64,000 nt of DNA from Acidobacteriota bacterium (GCA_018268915.1 JAFDVQ010000006.1:992001-1056000); one strand, 5' to 3'. Shown: positions 24,998 to 33,807, counted from the stretch's first letter. Translations and numbers: made by a program. The notes: a model not told the origin generated them from the letters alone.

Positions 24998-26755
24998 ATG
25001 ACTTTGAGAATCCTTCGTATCCCCGGAGCGCTTGCGCTCTCTGCTGTCTTGTCTACCGGTCTGACCTTCGCTCAACAAAAGCCCAGTTCTACGGAGAGCC
25101 CCTATGGGGGGACAACCGTGGAAGAGATTGTTGCGCGCGTCAACAACCAGATCATCTCGAAGTCGGACTATAACCGCGCCCAGAATGAGCTGGACCAGGA
25201 GATGCGGCAGCGGGGATCGAGCATGCAGGAGATCTCGGATGCGCATAAGGACTTGCTGCGCAACCTGATCGACCAGCAGCTCTGGCTGGCCAAGGGCAAG
25301 GAGCTGGGCATCACGGGCGATACCGAGTTGATCAATCGTCTCAACGACATACGAAAGCAGTACAATCTGGCCACCATGGAGGACCTGGAGAAGGCCGCCA
25401 AGGACCAGGGGGTGTCGTTCGAAGACTTCAAGGCCAATATCCGCAACCAGATCGTCACCCAATCAGTGATGCGAGACCAGGTTGGGCGAAAGATCCAGCC
25501 GACACCGGGCGAACTACAGCGGTATTTCGACGCTCATAAGCAGGAGTATGCGCAGCCGGAGAGCGTGAAGCTCGGGGAGATTCTGATATCGACAGGGTCC
25601 AATCCCGACGATCAGCAGAAGCTGGCCGAGGCGAAGACCAAGGCAGACGACCTGGTGGCGAGGCTCAAGGCTGGCGAGGACTTCACCCAGTTAGCCAAGA
25701 GCTTCAGCGAGGGAACTACGGCTGCAACCGGCGGCGAACTGGGGACGTACAAGAAGGGTCAGCTCGGCGAACCCTTTGAGAGCAAAACCTTTGGTCTGAA
25801 GACGGGCGAAGTGGCGGACCCGATCCGCACGAAGCAGGGGTACGTCATTCTCAAGGTGCTGGATCACAACCAGGGCGGCGCTCCGCAATTCAAGGACGTA
25901 CAGAACGACGTCGAGCAGAACTATTTCGAAGCCAAGGCTGGACCAGCCATGAGGCAGTACCTGGGCCAGATGCGCGACGAAGCCGCGATCTACATCAAGC
26001 CGGGCTACGAGGATAGCGCTGCGACCGCCGCGGAAAAACATCCGAGCATCACCTTCAGTGCTTATCAGGCGCCTACCACGAAAAAGAAACGGAAAGTCGA
26101 GCGGACGCGATTCCGTGAGACGACTCGCGGATTCCGCCAGAAGACTGCTGTGAAGCCCTTGCCGAACGAGACGGCGGATGCAGGTGCCAGCGCTAGTTCC
26201 GCAAAGCCTGAGAAAGAAAGCAAGAAGAAGAACAAGAAGGATAAGACTCAAGAAGCCTCAATGAAGCCGGGCAAGAAGGAGAAGATCCGGTTCGGCAAGG
26301 CTCCCCAGGAGACACTGCCAGAGGCGCCTGCCAGCCCGACCGAGGATGCGGGTGCGGTTGGCCAAGTAGCTGCCGGAAATGAGCCCGAAAATCCGCTGGA
26401 AGCTGATTCGAAGCCTGAGAAGAAGACTCGCTTCAGCGCACGCGCGAAACTGCCGAAGCAGCCGAAGCCGAAGGGACCTCAGCTTGATCCTGAGGCTCCG
26501 ACTGCAGCTGACGCGGAAGAGGTTGCAGACCGGCAGGCCCAGGCTGGGCCGCTGGGACTAGGCGGCAATCAGACAGACAAGAAGAAAAAGAAAGCCACGA
26601 CAACCGGCGACAAGACGCGGTTGAGCGACAAGAAGAAAGATGAGCAGAAAGAGGATATGGGACAGAGGCCATTGGGACTCGCTCCTCAACAGGCGCCGAA
26701 TGGAACGACTCCTGCTCCGCCGATCCCGGGGACGGACGGGGTCCCACCGCAATAG
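24998..26755 (+). CDS. SurA-like peptidyl-prolyl isomerase with long basic C-terminal tail
   Basis: A 585-residue protein. A signal peptide (LRILRIPGALALSAVLSTGLTFAQQ) is followed by a SurA N-terminal chaperone domain at about residues 40-165 (VEEIVARVNNQIISKSDYNRAQNELDQEM...LRNLIDQQLWLAKGKELG). A parvulin PPIase domain is at about 180-290 (VKLGEILISTG, ARLKAGEDFTQLAKSFSEG, GGELGTYKKGQL, VADPIRTKQGYVILKVL). From about residue 335 the last 250 residues are low-complexity, Lys/Pro/Glu-rich, with the short motif [KR]-[TI]-R-[FL] recurring four times. Typical SurA proteins end soon after the PPIase. It should act in the periplasm on outer-membrane proteins. GTG at 24989 is an alternative start. 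Confidence 0.9.
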   Translation: MTLRILRIPGALALSAVLSTGLTFAQQKPSSTESPYGGTTVEEIVARVNNQIISKSDYNRAQNELDQEMRQRGSSMQEISDAHKDLLRNLIDQQLWLAKGKELGITGDTELINRLNDIRKQYNLATMEDLEKAAKDQGVSFEDFKANIRNQIVTQSVMRDQVGRKIQPTPGELQRYFDAHKQEYAQPESVKLGEILISTGSNPDDQQKLAEAKTKADDLVARLKAGEDFTQLAKSFSEGTTAATGGELGTYKKGQLGEPFESKTFGLKTGEVADPIRTKQGYVILKVLDHNQGGAPQFKDVQNDVEQNYFEAKAGPAMRQYLGQMRDEAAIYIKPGYEDSAATAAEKHPSITFSAYQAPTTKKKRKVERTRFRETTRGFRQKTAVKPLPNETADAGASASSAKPEKESKKKNKKDKTQEASMKPGKKEKIRFGKAPQETLPEAPASPTEDAGAVGQVAAGNEPENPLEADSKPEKKTRFSARAKLPKQPKPKGPQLDPEAPTAADAEEVADRQAQAGPLGLGGNQTDKKKKKATTTGDKTRLSDKKKDEQKEDMGQRPLGLAPQQAPNGTTPAPPIPGTDGVPPQ

Positions 26756-26779
26756 GCAAGTTCTTCGAGTCGAAAAGCG

Positions 26780-26814
26780 TTCAGGCCTGGGAGAGATCTC
26801 AGGCCTGAAGTTTT
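26780..26814. terminator. Bidirectional terminator between convergent genes
   Basis: TTCAGGCCTG (26780-26789) pairs with CAGGCCTGAA (26800-26809) and is followed by GTTTTC on the plus strand. On the minus strand the hairpin is followed by CGCTTTTCG. It lies 24 bases after the SurA-like stop and its right arm overlaps the last codons of the convergent GNAT gene. Confidence 0.8.
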
Positions 26815-27311
26815 CTGGAACTCGGATAGGGGTTATTCGCGGTCTGCTCGGGACGATGTTTCTCGTAGACATGAGAGAGCTTTGTGAGCTTGTATCCGTT
26901 GCGTTCGTAGAAGCGATGGGCATCGAGGCGAGTGCTGCGTGAGGTTACCCGGAGGATTTCCAGTCCGCGTTGCCAGGTCCATCCTTCGACGTGTTCGCAG
27001 AGGCTAAGACCGATCCGGCGATTGCGGTAGCCGTCTTTTACGACGAGTCCACCGATGAGGCTGTGAGGAGCGGATTGAAGATGGTGTTGGATGGAGATCT
27101 CGATCCAGCCAACGATGTCTCCCGCGATGGAGGCGACAAAGGCGGCCTGGTTCTCGGCGCGTCCAGGAAGTGTTTCGATCCAAGCTTGGATTTCAGCGGA
27201 CGACCGGTGATAGCCGAGCTGTTCGGTAAGCACCGCGACCTGTTCTGAATCGCGGGGCTCGATGGGCCGGATGAGGAGTTGCGGGGAATCGAGGCTGCCG
27301 GAGTCGCTCAC
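26799..27311 (-). CDS. GNAT family N-acetyltransferase
   Basis: A 170-residue protein of the GNAT fold. It begins with a typical first strand (LLIRPIEPRDSEQVAVLTEQLGY), then VASIAGDIVGWIEISI, and the acetyl-CoA site LIGGLVVKDGYRNRRIGLSLCEHVEGW with the Q/RxxGxG-like RNRRIG. The C-terminal part LRVTSRSTRLDAHRFYERNGYKL is the standard motif B. The substrate is unknown. It is divergent from the YhaM-like gene and convergent with the SurA-like gene, with which it shares a terminator hairpin. Confidence 0.88.
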   Translation of the reverse strand: MSDSGSLDSPQLLIRPIEPRDSEQVAVLTEQLGYHRSSAEIQAWIETLPGRAENQAAFVASIAGDIVGWIEISIQHHLQSAPHSLIGGLVVKDGYRNRRIGLSLCEHVEGWTWQRGLEILRVTSRSTRLDAHRFYERNGYKLTKLSHVYEKHRPEQTANNPYPSSRKLQA

Positions 27312-27401
27312 GTGAACATGGTCTCATGCGAGAAATCGAGCGCCAACATGGTGCGAGCGCTTTTGATGGTCATTGCGAATTCCTGTATCCTTTCGGGCAG
27401 A

Positions 27402-28460
27402 ATGAAGGAAATTTATGTAGCCGATCTGGCGTCGTTTGAGGAAAGCCGGATCTTCGATGCGTTCTTCCTGGTGCTGAGCAAACAGCAGCGGATGACGAAA
27501 GCGAGCAAGCCATATCTCAGCCTGATTCTTGGAGACAAGACGGGACAGGTAGAGTCGCGAATCTGGGAGCCGGGCGATTCGCGTATCGCAAAAGAGTTTG
27601 AGCGCGGCGACCTGGTAAAAGTGCGCGGATGTGTATCGAAGTTTGACGAGCGGCTGCAGATGAGGGTGGACAATCTGCGCAAAGCGTCGACGGACGAGGT
27701 GGACCGTCGCGACCTGCTGCCGTGCACCTCTTGCGATGTGGATGAGCTTTGGCGAAAGCTGCTGGAATTTGTAGAGAGCTTCACCGATCCGGATCTGAAG
27801 CTGTTGCTGAGTACCCTGCTGGCGGATTCGGGGTTGGCGCAGGCGTATCGGGAGGCCCCGGCTGCGAAGCAACTGCATCACGCGTGGCTTGGCGGACTGC
27901 TGGAGCATGTTGTGAGCCTGCTGACGCTGGCGGATCGCGTGGCGCCGCATTATCCGGTGCTGCATCGGGACCTGCTGCTGACCGGCGTGGTGCTGCACGA
28001 CATTGGCAAAGTACAGGAACTGACCTGGGAAGTCGGCTTCGAGTACAGCGTCGAAGGAGTGCTGCTGGGGCACATCCAGATGGGCATGGCGCTGGTCGAG
28101 AAGACGATTGACAAGTTGCCCAGTTTTCCGCCGCGGCTGAAGACGTTGGTGATGCACCTGATCCTTTCTCACCACGGGAAGCTGGAATTTGGATCGCCTA
28201 AGCTGCCGATGATTCCGGAGGCGCTGGTGCTGAACTTCGTGGACGATCTTGATGCGAAGATGCAGGCGATGATGAGCGAGTTTGAAAAGTCAGCGCGCGA
28301 AGGCAAGGGCGTTGATGAACTCACGAACCGGATCTGGGCGCTCGATCAGCGGCAGATGCTGAATACACGTGAGTGGCTGAAGAAGGATGTGAAGCCGACA
28401 ACCGGATCGCTATTCGACGAACCAGCTCCACTGCTCTTCAGTGAGGGGAACGACGGATAG
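27402..28460 (+). CDS. YhaM-like 3'-5' exoribonuclease (OB-fold plus HD domain)
   Basis: A 352-residue protein. The N-terminal OB-fold nucleic-acid-binding domain covers about residues 1-105 (MKEIYVADLASFEESRIFDAFFLVLSKQQ...YLSLILGDKTGQVESRIW). The HD phosphohydrolase domain has KQLHHAWLGGLLEHVVSLLTLADRV and LLLTGVVLHDIGKVQEL, supplying the H...HD metal ligands, then LSHHGKLEFGSPKLPMIPEA. YhaM of Bacillus is a manganese-dependent 3'-5' exonuclease acting on RNA and single-stranded DNA. The ATG at 27402 fits the family start; the frame is open 41 codons further. Its 3' end overlaps the convergent EVE gene by 51 bp. Confidence 0.9.
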   Translation: MKEIYVADLASFEESRIFDAFFLVLSKQQRMTKASKPYLSLILGDKTGQVESRIWEPGDSRIAKEFERGDLVKVRGCVSKFDERLQMRVDNLRKASTDEVDRRDLLPCTSCDVDELWRKLLEFVESFTDPDLKLLLSTLLADSGLAQAYREAPAAKQLHHAWLGGLLEHVVSLLTLADRVAPHYPVLHRDLLLTGVVLHDIGKVQELTWEVGFEYSVEGVLLGHIQMGMALVEKTIDKLPSFPPRLKTLVMHLILSHHGKLEFGSPKLPMIPEALVLNFVDDLDAKMQAMMSEFEKSAREGKGVDELTNRIWALDQRQMLNTREWLKKDVKPTTGSLFDEPAPLLFSEGNDG

Positions 28461-28793
28461 GCGGCCGATCTTGACGAGCGGCGAGTCGCTGAAGATGGCT
28501 GCGGCTTTGATTTGATCGAGAGACTTCGGTGTCTTAAGGCGTTTGCCGACTTTCACGCGAACAATGGGGACCTTGGGATCGGTTGCGTCGACACTAACAA
28601 CAGAGCCTGTGCCGACGGCGGTGCGTTCATCACCCGTGTGGTAGAAGATCCACTTGGTGCCTGGCTTCATCTCGCGGAGATTTTTGACGGCCGTGGGATT
28701 GGTGACGCCATCCCAGTTGGTCTCTTTGTCGCGCAGGAAGTCGTCGAAGGAGTAGGCGTCTGGCTCGGTCTTGAAGAGGAAGCATGCGGGCAT
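28410..28793 (-). CDS. EVE domain protein
   Basis: A 127-residue single EVE domain (PUA-like fold). It starts MPACFLFKTEPDAYSFDDFLRDKETNWDGVTNPTAVKNLREMKPGTKWIFYHTGDERTAVGTGSVV, the typical EVE text with the aromatic cage region and the YHTG strand. EVE/YTH-type domains bind modified bases in DNA or RNA and often occur beside restriction systems; no such system is here. The last 17 codons run antisense to the end of the YhaM-like gene, so the two transcripts can pair. Confidence 0.9.
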   Translation of the reverse strand: MPACFLFKTEPDAYSFDDFLRDKETNWDGVTNPTAVKNLREMKPGTKWIFYHTGDERTAVGTGSVVSVDATDPKVPIVRVKVGKRLKTPKSLDQIKAAAIFSDSPLVKIGRLSVVPLTEEQWSWFVE

Positions 28794-28844
28794 GGGAATG
28801 ATGGTATGCGAGTTAGATCAAACTGAAAACAGAATTGTTTCAGA

Positions 28845-29372
28845 CTACGCGGTGCCGTTCACACTGAGATTTGAAAATGTGCGAGTAGACGGATCGTAGA
28901 CAGTTTGCCAATGACACGTCCCTCCGTCGTTTACAAATATCAGCCGCTTGCGCCAGTTGTCATTGGCTCCGTACGGTTCAGAACACAGCCCGTTTACGAA
29001 AAGAAGGTTTTTTTCATTTACCTCGATTGCGAGATATTGCCGCAGATATTGGTTTGCATCAATGTGACTTTCTGAGTTGAGGTTCCTATGCGTGAGCTTG
29101 GAGATCTGAGGTAGCTCGCTCTCCAAGGCTTCGATGTCGCCCAAGGTTGGTTCCCAGCTTCTTACTTGAGCGCGAGGAGTGAGGAGCTTGCCATACGAGT
29201 CGTTGAAGGCACCGATTTCGGCGGCAGGCAGCAGTGCAAAGTCCGGCTTGTGGAAGGGACGAGCTGAAGTCTGGGGTTCTGATCTGGGTGAAGAGCGGAA
29301 ATGCCACAATTCAAATCCAAGGGCAACACAGCACAGTACGATAAGCGCGATTTTTGGCCAGATGTTTTTCAT
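28845..29372 (-). CDS. Membrane-anchored hypothetical protein
   Basis: A 175-residue protein with an N-terminal signal anchor (IWPKIALIVLCCVALGFELWHF) and a soluble domain outside. The C-terminal half, QYLRQYLAIEVNEKNLLFVNGLCSEPYG...WRKRLIFVNDGGTCHWQTVYDPSTRTFSNLSVNGTA, resembles a widespread uncharacterised pattern with a V-x-DGG-x-x-x-W core and an F-S-[ND]-L-x-x-N-G end. No function is known to me. It stands alone on the minus strand, divergent from aroC. Confidence 0.75.
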   Translation of the reverse strand: MKNIWPKIALIVLCCVALGFELWHFRSSPRSEPQTSARPFHKPDFALLPAAEIGAFNDSYGKLLTPRAQVRSWEPTLGDIEALESELPQISKLTHRNLNSESHIDANQYLRQYLAIEVNEKNLLFVNGLCSEPYGANDNWRKRLIFVNDGGTCHWQTVYDPSTRTFSNLSVNGTA

Positions 29373-29468
29373 GTCTTTGCCGGAACTTGCATTATCGCTC
29401 CAAGGAGTGCTCTGAGCCAGTAGTGGTCCTCCCCTTCGAGCACCTGCTCCCGTTACAATCTAAAGAAC

Positions 29469-30647
29469 ATGATCCGATTCTCAACAGCGGGCGAGTCGCA
29501 CGGAGAAGCACTGATTGCGCTGGTCTCCGGGCTGCCTGCAGGGCTTCCGGTAGACCTGGAGTTCATCAACCGCGAACTATGGCGTAGGCAGCAGGGCTAC
29601 GGCCGCGGCGGCCGGATGAAGATCGAAACCGACAAGGCACATATCCTCTCAGGCGTGCGGCACGGCAAGACGATCGGGTCGCCTGTAGCGATCGAGATTG
29701 TGAACCGCGACTGGAAGAACTGGGAAGAAAAGCTGCCAGTTGAGACCGGAGATCCGGCGAAGCACCAGGCCGTGGCGTCGCCGAGACCGGGACATGCGGA
29801 CTTAGCCGGGGCGCTGAAGTACAACTTCCCGGATGCGCGCTATGTGCTCGAGAGGGCTTCGGCGCGGGAATCTACGGCGCGGGTGGCGGCAGGCGGTTTT
29901 GCGAAGTTGCTGCTGCGATATCTGGGAATCGAAGTTTCGAGTCACGTGGTCCGCGTAGGACGTGTGGAACTGGAGCGGGCTGCGACATGGGACGAGATTG
30001 CTGCGGTCGCTGAGCAGAAGGAGATCGTGCTGGGCTGTGCTGATCCTTCGACGGAAGCGCGGATGAAAGAAGAGGTAGAGCACGCTTCGCGAACAGGCGA
30101 CACGGTAGGTGGCGTTTTCGAGGTGGTGGTGCACGGGGCTCCGGCGGGGCTGGGAACTTACGCCAATTGGGATGAGCGGCTGGATGGGCTGCTGGCGTGG
30201 TCGGTGATGAGCCTGCAGGCGGTAAAGGCGGTGGAGATCGGGCGCGGAGTTACAGCGGCAGAGTCATTTGGATCAACGGTGCACGATGCGATTCACTATG
30301 CGAAAGAAGAGACGGCCAAGCCGACGCGTTTTACGCGTGATCGGAACAACGCCGGCGGAGTGGAAGGTGGAGTCTCGAACGGCGAGGACATCGTGGTTCG
30401 CGGATACCTTAAGCCGATTTCGACGCTGCGCAGGCCACTCGAGTCGGTGCGGTTTGACACACGCGAATCTACAAGCGCAAGTTATGAGCGCAGCGACATT
30501 TGCGTAGTGCCTGCGGCCGGAGTAGCTGCTGAGGCGATGGTGGCAATGACGGTGGCAGGACTGGCACAGCAGAAGTTTGGCGGCGACTCGGCGGACGAGA
30601 TGAAACGAAATTTTCTGGGATACATCGAACAGATACGGAGCTATTAA
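29469..30647 (+). CDS. aroC: Chorismate synthase
   Basis: A 392-residue enzyme making chorismate from EPSP, the last shikimate-pathway step, with reduced FMN as cofactor. It begins MIRFSTAGESHGEALIALVSGLPAGLPVD with the signature GESHG. Other signatures are RRQQGYGRGGRMKIETD, SPRPGHADLAGALKYN, RASARESTARVAAGGFAK and the C-terminal RNNAGGVEGGVSNGEDIVVRGYLKPISTL. It heads a plus-strand block with def, fmt and rsmB. aroB and the aroDE fusion are elsewhere in the window. Confidence 0.97.
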   Translation: MIRFSTAGESHGEALIALVSGLPAGLPVDLEFINRELWRRQQGYGRGGRMKIETDKAHILSGVRHGKTIGSPVAIEIVNRDWKNWEEKLPVETGDPAKHQAVASPRPGHADLAGALKYNFPDARYVLERASARESTARVAAGGFAKLLLRYLGIEVSSHVVRVGRVELERAATWDEIAAVAEQKEIVLGCADPSTEARMKEEVEHASRTGDTVGGVFEVVVHGAPAGLGTYANWDERLDGLLAWSVMSLQAVKAVEIGRGVTAAESFGSTVHDAIHYAKEETAKPTRFTRDRNNAGGVEGGVSNGEDIVVRGYLKPISTLRRPLESVRFDTRESTSASYERSDICVVPAAGVAAEAMVAMTVAGLAQQKFGGDSADEMKRNFLGYIEQIRSY

Positions 30648-30683
30648 AGAAATGAGCAGATACGGAGTTGTTGGCAGACGGTC

Positions 30684-31193
30684 ATGATTCTGAAGATTGT
30701 GAAGTACCCGGAGCCCGTGCTCTCGCAACCCGGCGAGCCGGTGACGGAGTTCAATGACGAGCTGAAGAAGCTGGTCGATGACATGTTTGAGACCATGTAT
30801 GCCTCGCAGGGGATCGGGCTGGCTGCGCCGCAAGTTGCGGTTTCGAAGCGGGTGACGGTGATCGACTTGAGCCAGGGGAAGGATCCTGAGCAGAAACTGG
30901 TGCTCGTCAATCCGGAGATCATCTTTCGCGAGGGCAAGCAATATGAGGAAGAAGGCTGCCTCAGCTTCCCTGAGATTCGCGAGAAAGTACAGCGCGCTTC
31001 GACGGTAAAGGTGCGGGCGCAGGACTTGAAGGGCAAGTGGTTCGAATTGGAAGGCGAGGAGCTGCTCTCGCGCGCTTTCCAGCACGAGATCGATCATCTC
31101 GATGGAATGTTGTTCATCTTCCGCATGAGTTCGCTGAAGCGCGACCTGGTGCTGCGCAAGATTCGCAAGATGCAGCGAGAAGGCACCTGGTAG
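30684..31193 (+). CDS. def: Peptide deformylase
   Basis: A 169-residue metallo-enzyme that removes the formyl group from nascent proteins. All three motifs are present: GIGLAAPQV, EEGCLSFPE (Cys ligand) and QHEIDHLDGMLF (two His ligands and catalytic Glu). It starts 36 bp after aroC and is followed 4 bp later by fmt, the classical def-fmt pair. Confidence 0.97.
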   Translation: MILKIVKYPEPVLSQPGEPVTEFNDELKKLVDDMFETMYASQGIGLAAPQVAVSKRVTVIDLSQGKDPEQKLVLVNPEIIFREGKQYEEEGCLSFPEIREKVQRASTVKVRAQDLKGKWFELEGEELLSRAFQHEIDHLDGMLFIFRMSSLKRDLVLRKIRKMQREGTW

Positions 31194-31197
31194 AAAC

Positions 31198-32133
31198 GTG
31201 AAACTGGTTTTCTGCGGGACGCCTCAGTTTGCGGTGCCGACATTGCAGGCATTGATTGCGGCAGGACACAAGACTGCGCTGGTGGTTTCGCAGCCGGATC
31301 GGCCGGTGGGACGTTTGCAGCAAATGACTGCACCCCCAGTGAAACAGACGGCGCTGGAAGCCGGGTTGGAAATAACGCAGCCCGAGAAGATCAAGAACAA
31401 TTCAGAGTTCCGCGCGCGGCTGGAGGCGATCGCTCCAGATGCCATTGTGGTTGTGGCATACGGGCGGATCATTCCGCCGTGGATACTGAGCTTGCCGAGG
31501 CTGGGCTGCATCAATCTGCACGCATCGTTGTTGCCGAAGTACCGTGGGGCTGCGCCGATTCAGTGGGCGGTTGCGATGGGCGAGACCGTGACCGGCAATA
31601 CGACGATGTTGTTGGAGGAAGGACTCGATACTGGGCCGGTTCTGCTGCAGCAGGAGATTCCGATTGCGCCGGGACAGACGGCGGCGGAATTGTTCGACGT
31701 GCTGGCGAAGGCTGGCGCTCCGCTGGTTGTGAAGACACTGGCGGGGCTTGATGAGGGCACGATTACGCCGAAGCGGCAGGACGATTCGCAAGCGACCATT
31801 GCGCCGATTTTGACGCGAGATGATGGGCGGATGGACTTCGCGAGGTACACAGCTCGGGAATTGTGGAACCGGTGGCGGGGCTTTCAGCCCTGGCCCGGCG
31901 CGTATACAAGTCTGGACGGAAAGAAGCTCATCGTGCACCAGATGCAGGAAACGCAGAGAGGCGGCGCTGCGGAGCCTGGTCTCGTTGAGGTTGCACGGGG
32001 CATGATCATGGTGGCGTGTGCGCAGAGAACCTGGATGGAAGTTACGGAACTCCAGCTTGAGGGCAAGAAGCGGATGACGGCTGCAGAGTTTCTGCGCGGT
32101 ATGGCGCTCGAGTCCGGCGTTCGGCTGGGATAG
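31198..32133 (+). CDS. fmt: Methionyl-tRNA formyltransferase
   Basis: A 311-residue enzyme that formylates initiator Met-tRNA using 10-formyl-tetrahydrofolate. The N-terminal Rossmann domain has VFCGTPQFAVPTLQALI, the formyl-transfer signature INLHASLLPKYRGAAPIQWAV with catalytic His, and LDTGPVLLQQEIPI. The C-terminal tRNA-binding domain begins near residue 205 (ARYTARELWNRWRGFQPWPGAYT). It starts with GTG directly behind def. The def-fmt-rsmB order is common in bacteria. Confidence 0.97.
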   Translation: MKLVFCGTPQFAVPTLQALIAAGHKTALVVSQPDRPVGRLQQMTAPPVKQTALEAGLEITQPEKIKNNSEFRARLEAIAPDAIVVVAYGRIIPPWILSLPRLGCINLHASLLPKYRGAAPIQWAVAMGETVTGNTTMLLEEGLDTGPVLLQQEIPIAPGQTAAELFDVLAKAGAPLVVKTLAGLDEGTITPKRQDDSQATIAPILTRDDGRMDFARYTARELWNRWRGFQPWPGAYTSLDGKKLIVHQMQETQRGGAAEPGLVEVARGMIMVACAQRTWMEVTELQLEGKKRMTAAEFLRGMALESGVRLG

Positions 32134-32136
32134 CAG

Positions 32137-33471
32137 ATGAGCACTGTTTCGCCGGCGCGGAAGGCTGCGTTTTCCATTCTGAAAACGATGGAGAAGTTTG
32201 GGCACTCCGATTCGCTGCTGCGAGGCCGCAACATAGAGGTTTTGTCCGATGCCGATAAAAAGCTGACAACCGCACTGGTGCTTGGTGTGCTGCGCTGGCA
32301 GATCGAGCTCGATCGGCGCTTTCGGCCGCTGTTGAAGCATCCCAATGCAAAGCTGGACACAGAGGTGCTGATCCCGCTGCGGATGGGTGCATTTCAGCTG
32401 TTGCATATGGACCGGATTCCGGCACGTGCGGCGATAGATGAGAGCGTGGAGCTGACTAAAGAAGCGGGTCACCAGTTCGCTTCGAAGATGGTGAATGCGG
32501 TTCTGCGCAAGATTGCGGCTCCAGGGGCAGAGAGAAGTAAATTCGACAACTGCGTGGCGGGGTATCCAGAGTGGATGGTGGAACGCTGGACTAAGGTCTA
32601 TGGCGAAGAAACGACCTGCGCGATCTGCCGGCATGGGCAGGAGCAGCCGCCACTGTTCCTGCGATTGAGAAATGCACAAGTCGAGCAGGAGCTTAAGGCA
32701 GAAAGTGTTGAGCTTGGGAGTGGCGAGTTGCTGACGGCGGCGAGACGCGTGGTTTCTGGTGACGTTACCAAGACAGTTTCATTTCGCGAAGGGCGGGTGC
32801 GGATCCAAGATGAAGGATCCCAGCTGATCGCGGAGCTTGTGCCGCGAGGTGGGAAGATATTGGATTGCTGCGCTGCGCCGGGTGGCAAAACTTTCATTCT
32901 GGGTGAACGGAATCCTGAGGCGGAGATCGTTGCGTGCGACGGAAGTCACCAGCGGCTGGGAGAACTTCGGACGAGGCTTCGATTGCTAGGCGACCGAGTG
33001 GAATGCAGGCTCTCCGACGCGACTCAACTGGAGGAAGAAAACGCATATCATGTGGTGCTCGCGGATGTGCCTTGCAGCGGGACCGGCACATTGGGACGAA
33101 ATCCGGAGATTCGGCATCGGTTGCACGTGGAGGATTTGCCTCGGCAGGCGGAGCGGCAAAGAGCGATTCTTCGTTCGGCATTGCGTGCGGCGCGGTCCGG
33201 CGGTTTCGTGGTGTACTCTACCTGCTCGCTGGAGCCGGAAGAGAACGAGCAGGTGATTGAGGCGGCGCTTAGGGAGGTCTCAGGAGCAAAGCTTGTTTCG
33301 CTGAGGACGAGAATTGAGGACCTGAAGTCGGAGGGGATTCTGACGGGAGATGGTTCAACGCGACTGCTCGACTGCGTCACATTCGAGGGAACTCTTAGAC
33401 TTCTGCCGGGCGTGTTTCAGACGGACGGATTCTTCGCGGCGTTGATCCAACGTTCTGGAGCGTCGCTGTGA
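32137..33471 (+). CDS. rsmB: 16S rRNA (cytosine-967-C5)-methyltransferase
   Basis: A 444-residue enzyme. The N-terminal NusB-like RNA-binding domain covers about residues 1-135 (ARKAAFSILKTMEKFGHSDSLL...LRMGAFQLLHMDRIPARAAIDESVEL). The C-terminal Rossmann methyltransferase has the SAM loop ILDCCAAPGGKT, the first cysteine motif VLADVPCSGTGTLGRNPEI and the catalytic Cys in VVYSTCSLEPEENEQV. It begins 3 bp after fmt and its stop overlaps the GTG of the next gene. Confidence 0.96.
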   Translation: MSTVSPARKAAFSILKTMEKFGHSDSLLRGRNIEVLSDADKKLTTALVLGVLRWQIELDRRFRPLLKHPNAKLDTEVLIPLRMGAFQLLHMDRIPARAAIDESVELTKEAGHQFASKMVNAVLRKIAAPGAERSKFDNCVAGYPEWMVERWTKVYGEETTCAICRHGQEQPPLFLRLRNAQVEQELKAESVELGSGELLTAARRVVSGDVTKTVSFREGRVRIQDEGSQLIAELVPRGGKILDCCAAPGGKTFILGERNPEAEIVACDGSHQRLGELRTRLRLLGDRVECRLSDATQLEEENAYHVVLADVPCSGTGTLGRNPEIRHRLHVEDLPRQAERQRAILRSALRAARSGGFVVYSTCSLEPEENEQVIEAALREVSGAKLVSLRTRIEDLKSEGILTGDGSTRLLDCVTFEGTLRLLPGVFQTDGFFAALIQRSGASL

Positions 33472-33800
33472 ATGTCCTTTTCGTGTGCAGCAGGAACAAG
33501 AGGCGCAGCCCTACCGCGGAGTCCATCTTTTCCAATTTAGAAGGCGTAAATGTGCTCTCCGCAGGTACCAGTGTCGATGCTGAAACACCTATATCAGCAG
33601 ACCTGATTGAATGGGCCGACTTGATTCTTGCAATAGAGAGTGTGCACCGGAGACGAATACAACAGCGATTCGGTACTCTTCTCCGGCAGAAGAAGATTGC
33701 GGTCTTGGGGATTCCCGACGACTACGAGTACGGAGACGAGGAACTTGTCCGGCGGCTACATAAAGCCGTCACGTCCTATCTTCGCTCTGGCGGTCTGTGA
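33468..33800 (+). CDS. Small low-molecular-weight protein tyrosine phosphatase-like protein
   Basis: A 110-residue protein beginning VNVLFVCSRNKRRSPTAES. The phosphate-binding loop C-x5-R-S spans Cys7 to Arg13 with Ser14. A candidate general acid is in LGIPDDYEYGDEEL near residue 85. It is shorter than classical LMW-PTPs (about 150 residues) and matches the compact bacterial subgroup. Its GTG start overlaps the rsmB stop (GTGA), so it is coupled to translation of the RNA-modification operon. The phosphoprotein target is unknown. Confidence 0.85.
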   Translation: MNVLFVCSRNKRRSPTAESIFSNLEGVNVLSAGTSVDAETPISADLIEWADLILAIESVHRRRIQQRFGTLLRQKKIAVLGIPDDYEYGDEELVRRLHKAVTSYLRSGGL

Positions 33801-33807
33801 CACGCCA

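Noticed and set aside
31402..32679. 425-codon minus-strand frame across fmt and rsmB
   Set aside because: Both sense genes are firmly identified; the antisense product is rich in His, Arg, Gln and Leu with no motif.
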